Shown piece by piece: positions 1 to 11,725 of a DNA stretch of 64,000 bases. The notes beneath the pieces were generated by a model. The model was not told the origin of the DNA and searched no databases. It was given only the letters and a program-made list of their open reading frames with translations. This stretch comes from Steinernema hermaphroditum (lineage: Eukaryota; Nematoda; Chromadorea; Rhabditida; Steinernematidae), in assembly GCA_030435675.1 (NCBI GenBank), contig CM059622.1, positions 13,764,001 to 13,828,000 of the forward strand. The letters run 5' to 3'. How positions within the stretch are numbered: position 1 is the stretch's first letter; the number at the start of each line of letters is the position of its first letter. Position numbers and translations under genes: made by a program.

Positions 1-186
1 AAGCAAGAGGACCAGAAGAATCTCCTCAGCGCCCTGGCCCTCGACCAGCCTCGGCTCCGGAAGCGCCTCATGCAGAGGTCGTCTTCCGAACCCACCTCGA
101 AGCGAATCCGCAAAGTGATCGCGAGGCAACCCACGCTCTCCGCCATCATCGAACTCAATGAAGGCGAGGTCTACTGTATCGACTGA
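1..186 (+). CDS. Coiled-coil protein, 3' end only (paralogue of 43475-44107)
   Basis: The frame is open from base 1 and ends at the TGA at 184-186, giving the last 61 residues of a protein whose start lies outside the window. The peptide is nearly identical to the C-terminus of the complete gene at 43475-44107: a basic stretch with RKR, a Ser-rich SSSEPTSKRIRK segment and the ending EVYCID. Differences are mostly silent, plus one missing codon near the end (NEGE here, SEEGE there). Similarity continues a little past the stop. The copies are about 43.9 kb apart on the same strand, so this is a recent duplication or gene conversion. Function unknown; the whole copy is a leucine/glutamate-rich coiled coil. 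Confidence 0.8.
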   Translation, partial: KQEDQKNLLSALALDQPRLRKRLMQRSSSEPTSKRIRKVIARQPTLSAIIELNEGEVYCID

Positions 187-1559
187 ATCATATTGTATTA
201 TGTATCTAAAATGCACATAAAAAATATTTCACATTCTGTTCAAGTAGAGCATCGACAGCAGCAAATATTAAAAGCCGTACTTCGGCTTGGTCAACCTCTT
301 CGTCTGGCGATTCTGAGACCACTGCTCCCGAAGCTGCTCGTCGCGCGCCACAGCCTAAAGAATACACACGGCTTCTGCCCGTCACCCCCTCTCCCCTTCG
401 CCTTTCTCCCCACCGCCAACACTTCTTTGTCTTCCTCGAAATCGTGATGTTGCAAAGTGCGCGTGTCGGCGCTCACGCCGATGCGTGAAAGTTGTCACTC
501 CCAGTCGCTCAAGAAATCACACTGACCACAACGCACTCCTCTATCGTCCATCAATTCGAAGAAAACCAATCGGTTTTCGAGACGTTTCTCCAATCTCATG
601 TGAGTTTTTTTTCTCATTAAACAGTTAGTTTTCAATGTTCAAGTTTTCAGTAAACAAGAAACGGAGCGATAAAACGTAGGAACTACGGTCCTATCCAGGG
701 GTCCGGCCTAAACGATCGGTTAAACTCTACCTGGACATGCTCCCCACCGCCTTCTATCTTCCTTTTACCGTCCTGCAAACACCGTGCTGTTTTCGTTTCA
801 TCTTCATGAAATACTTTCGTCACAGATTCAGCCATTAGATCACATCTGCCGCTCACCAATGCCAATCTCTTGTCTGCCAACGCGCTTTGGTTCGTGGTGT
901 TACTAACATCCATCGCGTTCCAAATGGTACCGTTCCTCTTCGGGGCAGAAACAAGGCAGAAACGAAAAGAAAGGATTCTTTATTGATTCAAAACACCGTC
1001 TCCGGAGCGCTGGCGTGCACAACGGATTCTACCGACATCTCGAAGAACACTATAGCCGAAAGTTGATCCTCGTTCATTGCCTCGTTCGTCGCCTCGACCT
1101 AGCAGTCAAACCAACACGAATTGAAGATCGAGACACTCCATATAAGAACCTGTCCTTTTTCGTCGATAGTCTTTTGAAATCTGTACGACGTTTCTTCTCA
1201 TCAACAGCAGAGAGTCGGCGGCGCCTCTCGCCCGCTTTCGTCCCTGTCTCTTCTGCCATCTGCCTCCTGTCTTCTCCATGTACCCCATCCCCATTTCTCC
1301 CACTTGTTCATTACCTATCCGCCAATGTAATAAAAGGATGCTGATCACCCGAGCTAACATGGAATAACCACGCATGCCCAAGAGTGCTGAACTCGGGGCC
1401 CACGGTCACGACAAATGGACCTCCCCCTGCGACGTACATTCCACCGATTTCCGAAAAAATGGCACCCCAGACTGACAAGATCCATCAGTAACGAAAGGTT
1501 TAAAAGCTTTGAAAAGCAGCTTTTCATTATGCGTCAAATATACAAACTCCTTGGAAAGA
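187..1559. other. Intergenic stretch, no supported gene
   Basis: About 1.4 kb between the coiled-coil gene end and the DCTN5 stop. Short open frames exist on both strands (for example 1015-1344 plus, 1106-1381 minus), but none has family similarity, consistent splice sites or a plausible domain. Nothing else was recognised. Confidence 0.5.
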
Positions 1560-2486
1560 TCACGTAGATTTGTGCTGGTCGGGATTGATCGTCGTGTAGT
1601 TATCGTAGAACTGCTTCGTCGCCTGGATCATCAGCGCCGGCGTCGACTCCGGCAGATCTCCGACGATCTTCGCTGAAATAAGCACTCTTCTAGCCATATT
1701 TCACTCGAGAAACTTACCTGGATTTCCTTCCACAACGGAAAAGGGAGGAACGATCATGTCGGCAGGCAGAACAGCGCCGGGCTTTATCACACAGCAGTCT
1801 TTGATTACTGTACTCCTCCCGATGATCGCGCCCTTGCCGATGTGCACATAGGACCCTATCTGTGCGGCCATGATGACACAATCCTAAACGTGCCTTGTGG
1901 TTCGTGCTTGAGGAGCAGGCACCTACCTCTTCTACGAACACATGGTCTCCGAATATAACGGCGAAGAACGTGAAGCCTTTTGTGAATCTTTTGTAGGATG
2001 GCCTGATGATCGTTCTTGGGTTGATGATGCAGTACTTCCCTGTGCGGATGCTGTTGAGATCGGCGCGTAGGATGCAATCTTCCATCAAAATGCACTGAAA
2101 AGCGCACAGTACACAGTATCTCTACATTACAAATAACAGTTATGTCTGAGACGTCAAACGGAGACATCTAGATTCTGTCTACCAATGATCAAGCACAGAC
2201 GTCTAGTCAGAAGCCCTGAAACGGTCTAAGAACAGACTTAGTCTGCATCGAGACAGCCTGTGGATCCAAATAGACGTCTCATCAAACACCATCGTTGTCT
2301 ATGAAGAAACTCTCAAAATCCCTCTGCACAGACAGACAATCTCATCCAACAGGAATATCGAAGCAGTACCTTTCCGTTCAGTACGATGTTCTGGCTTCCA
2401 TTCAATGTTACTCGTCGGTGCACCTTGTTTCCCGTCGCCGTCTCCACAATAAGCGCCTTTTCGACATACTTCTGCGGCAGTTCCAT
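1560..2486 (-). CDS. DCTN5: Dynactin subunit 5 (p25), left-handed beta-helix protein
   Basis: Four exons on the minus strand: 2370-2486, 1927-2094, 1718-1883 and 1560-1672. The phases close to give 187 residues (human DCTN5 has 182). The order matches the family: an N-terminal [11 protein letters not shown] and [10 protein letters not shown] region, then [38 protein letters not shown], and the hexapeptide-repeat core around [16 protein letters not shown] and [15 protein letters not shown]. In the family this subunit sits with p27 and p62 in the pointed-end complex of dynactin, capping the Arp1 filament and helping dynein bind membranes. It starts 202 bp downstream of the ARP3 stop on the same strand, a spacing compatible with an operon. 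Splice sites were read by eye. Confidence 0.93.
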
Positions 2487-2688
2487 CGCTGTAAAGTTTT
2501 CAATGAGTCTTCAACGTCCATATTGTACAAAAGTGAAATACAAAAACTCGGTCACAACCTTCATCTTTACAATCACAATGAGTGAATCATTCATGCGCAT
2601 TATTAATGCCAAACAATCCAATAAATTAAAGTTAACATCATTATAAACAAAGCGGCAATAGCTGGTCGGGTGTTCATTAATCGAGCGG

Positions 2689-4308
2689 TTACGACATCGT
2701 TCCGAAGACGGGGTTGTGTCGGCAGATGCTTGCGCCTTTCTCCATGTATTCAGCTTTCGTGTGCGCCACTTGGTAAAACTCCTCCTGAACAGAGCACTTT
2801 AGTTCACGTTAGGAATGAGGGATACACACCGTAGATCCGAGCATACTTCCTCCGAACCAAACGGCGTAGCGCTGCATCTTGTGCGACACTACTTGGACGT
2901 CAATTGGCTTGGGCTAAAGAAACGACTGTTGCAGTAACTACAAAAGAATTATACGCACCTTGACGCGACCGCCGCTGAGCTGCTCGGCCATGAGAAGACG
3001 GTTGTCCGATACTCTCTTAATAGCCCTCTGCATCCGTCGCGAGAAGTCCTTGAACATCGTGGAGCCGCCGGAAAGGACGATGTTGTCGTAAAGTCCTCTT
3101 CTCACATCAATCGGACATCTCTGGATGCACTTGTCAACGACTTCCGAAATGGGAGTTGTATAATCTGGATTAGCGAACTAGAAAAATATTGTTGAGGACT
3201 TCATGTTCAATGACACAGCTCACTTCAGGGTGGAAGAAGATTTCAGGTCCGAGGAAGCGTTCATATCCGACGTCGACAACAAAAGGTTTCTTCGATATGT
3301 TGTTAATTCCTTCGTACGTCTTGAGCCATTTCGCCGCGTCGGTGTCGTATTTCGTGAATTCTTTGAGGATGTCCGGGCAGACATAACAGTACTTCTCCTG
3401 TGAAAATATGTCATTACACAGGGAGAAGGATTTCAGCAGGGCTTACCTTGATTGCTTTAGCAACTTCATAGCTCTGTTCAGCCGGGATCTGAGGTTCGCG
3501 TTCGCGCAACACCTGCTGAATGAAGTGAGTGACGTCCCGACCAGCGATGGGGATGTGTTCAATGCATGATCCAATGACGTAACCTTCCGCAACGGGAATA
3601 CAATGGGTTACTCCGTCTCCGCTGTCAATGACCTAGACGTGAAACAGATGGACTGTGAATAATCGGGTGATATGATTACCAATCCTGTCAGCGATCGCTG
3701 ATCCACAGCTCTGGACTGCCAGCTGGCTGCGAGCGCCAACACGGCCTGGACTGCAATGTAGAGACCGGGAACGTTGAACGATTCGAACATGATTTCGGCG
3801 GTGTACTCGCGATTCTCGGGTGTGTTGAGCGGAGGTTCCGTCAGCAAGAAGTAGTGGTCTTCGGGCTCCGCACGCAAGTACTTGAAGATGCATTGTTCCC
3901 AGTATCTTTCCATGAGATCCCAGTCCTCGACGACTCCATGCCGAATTGGGTATTTCACTGAGTAGTTCGAAGCCGCCGGCGACAAAGCCTCGTCGCCGAT
4001 GAAGAAGTCCAAATCGTCGATTTTTCCGCCTCCGGAGGCGTTCCATCGTAGGCTCGCGGCGTTCGATCCAATTTTGTCTTTCACGGCGATCGCTAAACGA
4101 CAACATCAAAAGCTGTTTCTATCGAGCAAAAACGATGTCAACGGAAAGCAAATATTTACCCGTGGGAATGATAAACTGCGGCTCGCTGTTTCCTGCAAAT
4201 CCAAGTTTCGTATATCTGCAATGCAGCGGGTTAAACTGAGCTCGAAACGCACAGCAGAACTCACCCGGTGCCATTATCGATGACACAGGCCGGTAATCTT
4301 CCAGCCAT
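2689..4308 (-). CDS. arx-1: Actin-related protein 3 (ARP2/3 complex)
   Basis: Eight exons: 4265-4308, 4160-4215, 3680-4092, 3447-3632, 3224-3397, 2959-3177, 2830-2913 and 2689-2784. They close to 423 residues, as expected for ARP3 (human 418). Diagnostic stretches include the start [76 protein letters not shown], the phosphate-binding [10 protein letters not shown], the adenosine-site [17 protein letters not shown] and the C-terminal HNPVFGTMS. In the family ARP3 pairs with ARP2 to nucleate branched actin networks. An ARP3-type insertion follows the first actin strand (residues about 40-60, Gly-rich here). DCTN5 follows on the same strand. Confidence 0.96.
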
Positions 4309-5845
4309 TCTAATCTGCCGAGTTTTACTGAAATGGGCAAAGGAGTCAGTGCACGGGGGAACGAGTCGATTAGCGTGAACGCCACGAGCAACACAACTCA
4401 AACTATGTATTCCTAATCGTTGCTAAACGCGAAAAGTGATTCATAGATGAGCAAAGGAGCGTGGCCGGCGATGTTGGGTGAGGCGACCGCGAGGAGCAGT
4501 GCTACGCTGGGCGCGATAGTCGCAAAGCGATCGTGGTCGGTCGGCGGCAAACAGGAAGAGCACAATACTCGCCACACGCATCGTAAGCCGGGACATTGTC
4601 GGTTCGACGTTTTTTGCACTTGCAAAGCTGCAGAAATGGTTAAAAATGCCCCCAAGAAGGTCACCTTAATTATAGCATGCTTCTGCCATGATTGCCCGGT
4701 TCGCTTCAGTGATAAGCCTCTAGGTGTTTTAGGCATATATCCAGAATTTCTTGAGCATTTTCACTTTAAAATTGGATCACTTTGAGCAAGATTTGGAAAT
4801 TCAAAAATAAAAAAGCTAAATTAAACAGATGAAGAGCATCATGTAGCAATATCTGGCGATGGCGGGTGAAACACTGTCTACTTCCAGCGCCCCTGACTCC
4901 CAGCGAGAAGTACTACAACTGTGAAAACAAGTAGGCAGCCACAGTTCTAAATATTACGCGATCAAATGACTCACTCCTTTCTTTGTCACTCCACATAAAC
5001 CAGACAAAGGAATCAGACACCATTGGTTCTGTCTGGATGTCCCTTGCATTGTCTGCAGCACTACTGTAGACTCGAGCAGATTCCGAATTTTGTCCTGGCT
5101 CCTCTGGGATGATCTGTCTGAATTTGTATTTCATTTTGCGCTTTGTAAAGCTCCTGGTCGGTTTGTTGAATCCCGCCGGATCCGTGTGGGCTCCTGTGTA
5201 CTCCTCTCGATTGAGTGAATGTGCTAAATTTTACACCTATCGCATTTGACCCGCTTGATATTTGCTTTTGACGTATATTCATCGTCCTAAATTGTTTTTG
5301 AGACGTGATTTGTGGAGTATTTTTCTCGAGTTTATATGAGCCTTTAGATGTCTACAGCTGCTATAGCTAGAACAAAGGATTGAGTGGCAATTAATCAGAT
5401 TTTGTATCCTGATTATTTGTGTGTTCCTAGAGAACTGCATGTTTCATAACGTGTGACCTTTGGAATCCAAGCGACTCGACTCACCATCAAATTTCTTTCC
5501 ACGTGATTTCGCCTTTCCTTGTTTTGTGTTTCAGCTATTTGTATGCCCTTTACGCTTGATTACATGTTGTTTTGGATTGTTCCATCGTTTATGAGTGCCT
5601 GTATTTTGCGTGTACGCATAGAAACGTACACAAAAGCAGCCCCGGAGCTCACAAAACACCTCTAGTCTTATTATTTTTATGAGCTTGTGTAGATAATGTC
5701 TTAGGAGTGATCCCGTGCCAACGTGTGGGCTAATTACACCCGTTGGGTGTTGAACACGCGATCCATGCGTGTGCCGACATTAATACGCGTGTGTTTACCA
5801 CGGCATCAAATTATTTGCTTCATCAGTCGCTTTCTTACAGGCACA
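4309..5845. promoter_or_regulatory. Shared divergent upstream region of ARP3 (-) and HYPK (+)
   Basis: About 1.5 kb between two divergent starts. Several short open frames (for example 4447-4785 plus, 4413-4736 minus, 5061-5282 minus) lack recognisable domains and splice structure, so I read them as noncoding. Near the HYPK end a pyrimidine-rich acceptor ending TTTCTTACAG occurs at 5831-5840, five bases before the ATG; this is a likely spliced-leader trans-splice site. No TATA element was identified with confidence. Confidence 0.45.
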
Positions 5846-6248
5846 ATGGTGAAGAAGCAAAAGCCAGCGCCAGCAAATAATCATGTCGAAGACGGCGAGG
5901 AGGAAGTCCCGGAAAAGGAAGAGGTCGTCGAGAAGCGAGACTGGGCGAGCGCAACCAACAACATGAATAAAGTCTCTTCGAATACCGATGATGACGATGT
6001 CCAGATCAAGGGAATGGCTGACATGACAGAGAAACTCGACATTGACTCGGCCCCCGCGAAGACAGTGAACATCAAGAGGGAAGATATCAATCTGATCGTA
6101 AGTACTTGAGAACTGCGCGATGTGTAATAATGAGGTCTGATTCCAGGTTGAACAACTCGAACTGCCAAAGAAGTTCGTGGAAAGGAAGCTTGCCGAGAAC
6201 GATGGAGATGCCATTAAGACCATGACTGATCTGATGGGCTTTGCTTGA
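5846..6248 (+). CDS. HYPK: HYPK-like protein (huntingtin-interacting protein K, NatA partner)
   Basis: Two exons, 5846-6097 and 6147-6248, give 117 residues. The N-terminal half is acidic and low complexity (VEDGEEEVPEKEEVVEKRDW). The C-terminal half carries the conserved helix and UBA-like end: KTVNIKREDINLIVEQLELP, then KKFVERKLAENDGDAIKTM and LMGF. The VxIKxEDxxLI motif and the closing helix are what identify HYPK, which in other animals binds the ribosome-associated N-terminal acetyltransferase NatA and regulates it. The ATG was chosen because a strong acceptor lies five bases upstream and the frame upstream looks noncoding. A likely polyadenylation signal (ATTAAA) is at about 6291. Confidence 0.88.
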
Positions 6249-6640
6249 TCCTCAACCGGTACTTCAAATTGTTGTTTGTTAAGGTGTTGCTATTAAAGTA
6301 AATGTGCACAGACCGATTGCTATCATCTTTGTCGAGTTGGGGTGTTGCCGCCTCATGCGTACCTGTAGGTATTTCTTCCACTGCAACCCGCGATTACCCC
6401 ACCCATCCAGCCCACCTCCCAAGGAACCACGTAATAAGCAAGAATTGCAATCACAAAACATTTACTCGATGATACATAAATAGAGGAGTTCAAGACAGAC
6501 CAAAAAAGTTTGAGATACAGATACGTCACCACTATACACTGTTGAAAAAGAAAAAAGATACGGACTAAATACTAATTCGGCGGGTGATCAATGACGTTAA
6601 CGTCAAAATAAATAGGACATCCAAGGATTGTCGGCTTCGC

Positions 6641-8093
6641 CTACTCTGCTTTGTCGTTCTTTTCTTCCTTCTTCCCCTTCGGTGGAGGACATTCTGTGGC
6701 GCGATGATCACGGAATTCGGCGAATGACGAGGTGACAAAGCGGCAACCACCGCAGATAAGAACATCGGGCATACCTAAACATTCACAAGTGAGGAAACAT
6801 GTTTGGTGGCTAACAAGATACCGTGGTTGTAAAGATTTCCAATCCCTTGTCCCGATTCGACAGACTCTTTGGCGTCCTTCTTGTTCTTTTCGTGCGAGTC
6901 GTCGACGCGGCTCTTCTTCATCTTTGGCCCACTGGGGTCATTATCGCGCGATGGAGCGGACGTAGGCCCAGCTCCAGGAGCTCCGTTCGCGTTAGCCGCA
7001 TTGCCTATCGCTCGTTTCGTACTGCAACATTGAAAGAATAAATATAACAATAAGACAACACATGAATAATTCCACAAAGCACAAGAACTCGTATCAAAAG
7101 TAAGACGAATTCTTGTCCACTCTAACTGGCAATACAAAAAGAAAGTAAAAATTACCCGGCAGTTGAATGGCTCTGATTTGTCTTCATTCCGGTGAGAGCC
7201 AGCTTGACATCTAAGAAAAAAGAGAAAATCAGAATGTGGGAAAAATCACGGTAATTGTTATTCTAAAAAGCTATGTCTGAAAACAAGAATGAGACAAAAA
7301 CCTCAAAATCCAAAAAATCGAAGCAACAAGCAGTTTGCCTAACATCGAACCAGAACCTACCAAGACACGAATTGTTCCAGTTATATCCATTCAATATAGA
7401 CACGGCAAAGTCCGCTTCGTTCATATTCGAGAACTGGACAAAAGCATATCCCTTGAATACGGTAACACCCAACAGAGTTCCGTAAGCACTGCAGAGCTTA
7501 ATGATATCATCCCGGGTCACGAGACTCGTATTGATGTTGCCAATGAAGATACGGGACCGGAGCATTTGCGGATCTTTCGAACTTGTGTCGTAGCTGATTT
7601 CTCGCCTCATCGGAGGAGCCCTGAATGGCCTAATCGATAAATCGGCTATAAGTATCCAAAAACAGGTGAAAACTCACATTGGATGCGGGGGCATGTGATG
7701 AGGACCCTGAGGAGGGTAACCTTCCATTGGGTATCCGGTCATGCCTAAATATGGCGTCATGAATCTCTTACTCATTGAAGTGCGCGACCGATCGGCACTG
7801 CAACAACCACTCAAATGGCTGTTACGGCACTGAGATGTCTACAAAATGAGCGTAGACACTTAAAGTACGATTTCTGTCCAACTTGGCTGCAAAACAATGT
7901 TGTACTTTAAGCGTCTCAGCCAGTTATGAGGGGAAAAGAACTTACTTTGTCGGTTAAACATGGCTGTGAGATCGTACTGGTATAGTCCAAAGGGGGTTAG
8001 CGCAAGCGTTGACACCGGGTCTAACGCAAACTGAGGGAGCAACACTGAAGAGAAGTCGGTTAAAGAAGGCGTTGACGTCAATTTGCCGTCCAT
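6641..8093 (-). CDS. hnRNP C/RALY-like RRM protein with a C-terminal CCHC-type finger
   Basis: Six exons: 7946-8093, 7678-7744, 7361-7629, 7156-7210, 6822-7021 and 6641-6774, closing to 290 residues. Residues about 1-95 are linker and Pro/Met-rich. One RRM follows, with RNP2 RIFIGN and RNP1 KGYAFVQF, then NEADFAV and the ending DVKLALTG that matches the hnRNP C LDINL strand. A nuclear-localisation-like cluster (KMKKSRVDD) and an Asn/Gly/Ala/Pro linker come next. The last exon encodes a putative zinc finger, C-x2-C-x12-H-x5-C, starting at LICGGCRF. The family binds pre-mRNA in the nucleus. The RRM-plus-finger pairing is not part of the vertebrate hnRNP C layout I know. At exon 3 a first acceptor would cause a stop, so the next AG (at 7630-7631) was used. 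Confidence 0.8.
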
Positions 8094-9280
8094 GCCGAGC
8101 GTGAAAAGCCGCCGGCGGTGTGGCAGAGCTCAACCAACCAGCGAAGCAATGAATAACTCAGCCAACTACTTGGCAGCAAGCGCTACATATACACACTACT
8201 TCGCTCATGGAGCAGTTCTCCCTTTCGCTCGCTCATTCGAAAACAAAAACAACTCGCGTCACGCGACTAGAGAACCCAAGACCACAACAGCTACTTTTTT
8301 ATAACAGTGTTGACACTTTTGGAGCGCCGGCGAAGAGGGAGATCCAAGTGGCGCGCAGATGGGGCCCCTTCATGCGCGCAGAGCAAAACAAGCCCGTCTC
8401 GAAGGCGCACTCTGAGGATATCTTGCAAAACACATGGTCTCCGGGAATTGGCACGTGGAACAAAAAACTTAAGTCCAGCAGCAAGCGGAGAAAAGGGCGA
8501 GCGTCGATGAATCAGAAGCTGCGTGCGGCGCGCCAGCAGCGACCGCAATGAGGCGCGCGCGGGATGGCAGCACGCCGCACGAAACAGACGCGCAAACGGC
8601 AAACAGCGGAGACGAGACGTGTCTACGGCGCGAGACGCAGACGGCGATCGTCATTCTCGCCCGCCGCTCGCTTGTGTTCGCGGTTCCGACTGAACATACG
8701 ATAGACAGGGCGTTTCCTGACAGGACGCACGGTCTGCAGCGAGTTTTCGAATTCAAAAGGCGGCAGTTGCGAGGCCGCGAATGTGGGGCGCAGTCGCTCG
8801 CGAATATTCGTCTCTTTGTCTGCACCCCTAAGCACTTATCTGCGCCGTAAATCGCAAAACATCCGAAAGCTCAGCTTGGCATCTCCTCGAACGACACCGG
8901 CAATGCGGTAAACCGTTGTTTTGTGCTTCGTCTTCACATTTTGGTGTGAATTTTGCAGATTTTCGCGCTCTTTTATTTGGTTTTCGTTCTATAATTTGCT
9001 CGTCACAGTGGCTAGGAGTGATGCGCTTTTCAGCTGCAGGTGTGTGCACACGTGTTTTCAAGTGTCCGATTGTTCAGCTCTGCTCAATTTTAGGAGTTTT
9101 GCAACCTGGCGAGAGATGTCAGCTCGGGTTTGCAAATTGAAGTCGATGAGCTTGCTGAATTTGTGTTAAATTTCGCGATGTTTGTGTGCGATATTGACTA
9201 TTGTGTGTGCCATGTTCTTAGTTCACTCATTGTTTCGATAGCTTCTTGCTTCCAGATCCTCAGCATAACTCAGTAACAAT
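8094..9280. promoter_or_regulatory. CpG-rich divergent region between the RRM gene (-) and CKS1 (+)
   Basis: About 1.2 kb, notably rich in GCGC and CGCG around 8320-8660. Open frames on both strands there (for example 8291-8602 minus, 8469-8825 minus, 8548-8850 plus) overlap one another and look like base-composition artefacts. A TTGCTTCCAG acceptor ends at 9255, 25 bases before the CKS1 ATG, and probably receives a spliced leader. Confidence 0.45.
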
Positions 9281-9586
9281 ATGGCAAACGAGTTCTACTA
9301 TTCCAACAAGTACTGTGACGATGAGTACGAATACAGGTAAGATTTCAGCTTGATTTTGTCCATGAATAACCGTCATCTTTGCAGACATGTTCATATCACG
9401 AAGGAAATCGCGAAGCTCATCCCAAAGAATCGATTGATGTCCGAAGCGGAGTGGCGCGGGTTCGGCATCCAACAGAGTCCCGGATGGGTCCACTACATGA
9501 TTCACAGTCCCGAACGTCATGTGCTTCTTTTCCGCCGACCTTTGCCGAAGAAAGCAGCCGAGAATAACGAAACGGAAGCACACTAG
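9281..9586 (+). CDS. cks-1: Cyclin-dependent kinase regulatory subunit (CKS1/Suc1 family)
   Basis: Two exons, 9281-9336 and 9385-9586, with the intron splitting an Arg codon; the product is 85 residues. The whole Suc1/CKS fold is recognisable: [16 protein letters not shown], then [20 protein letters not shown], the anion-pocket region and HVLLFRRPL, followed by a short charged tail ending ETEAH. In the family this protein binds CDKs and uses its phosphate pocket to dock phosphorylated substrates during the cell cycle. The gene is convergent with cathepsin L, 206 bp away; a candidate ATTAAA signal lies at about 9622. Confidence 0.97.
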
Positions 9587-9792
9587 TGGTCATCGCAATT
9601 ATTTGTATTTTCCGAAGAAGGGTATTAAAGTGTGATAAGAAATCAGTTTGTTTTTCGCGTTTGCTGAACGGTATTCCTATCTGTAAGATGCTTTCAGAGA
9701 ACGACGAATGATCTAGTCGACGAGGGGATTTATACACATGAAAATAATACAGATGACGGTGTTATTATTACAGAAGATCAGGAGGATGTCGC

Positions 9793-11725
<1,933 letters not shown>

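Noticed and set aside
4447..4785. 112-codon plus frame upstream of ARP3 and its minus-strand counterpart
   Set aside because: Both strands are open over the same bases, neither has splice or domain support.
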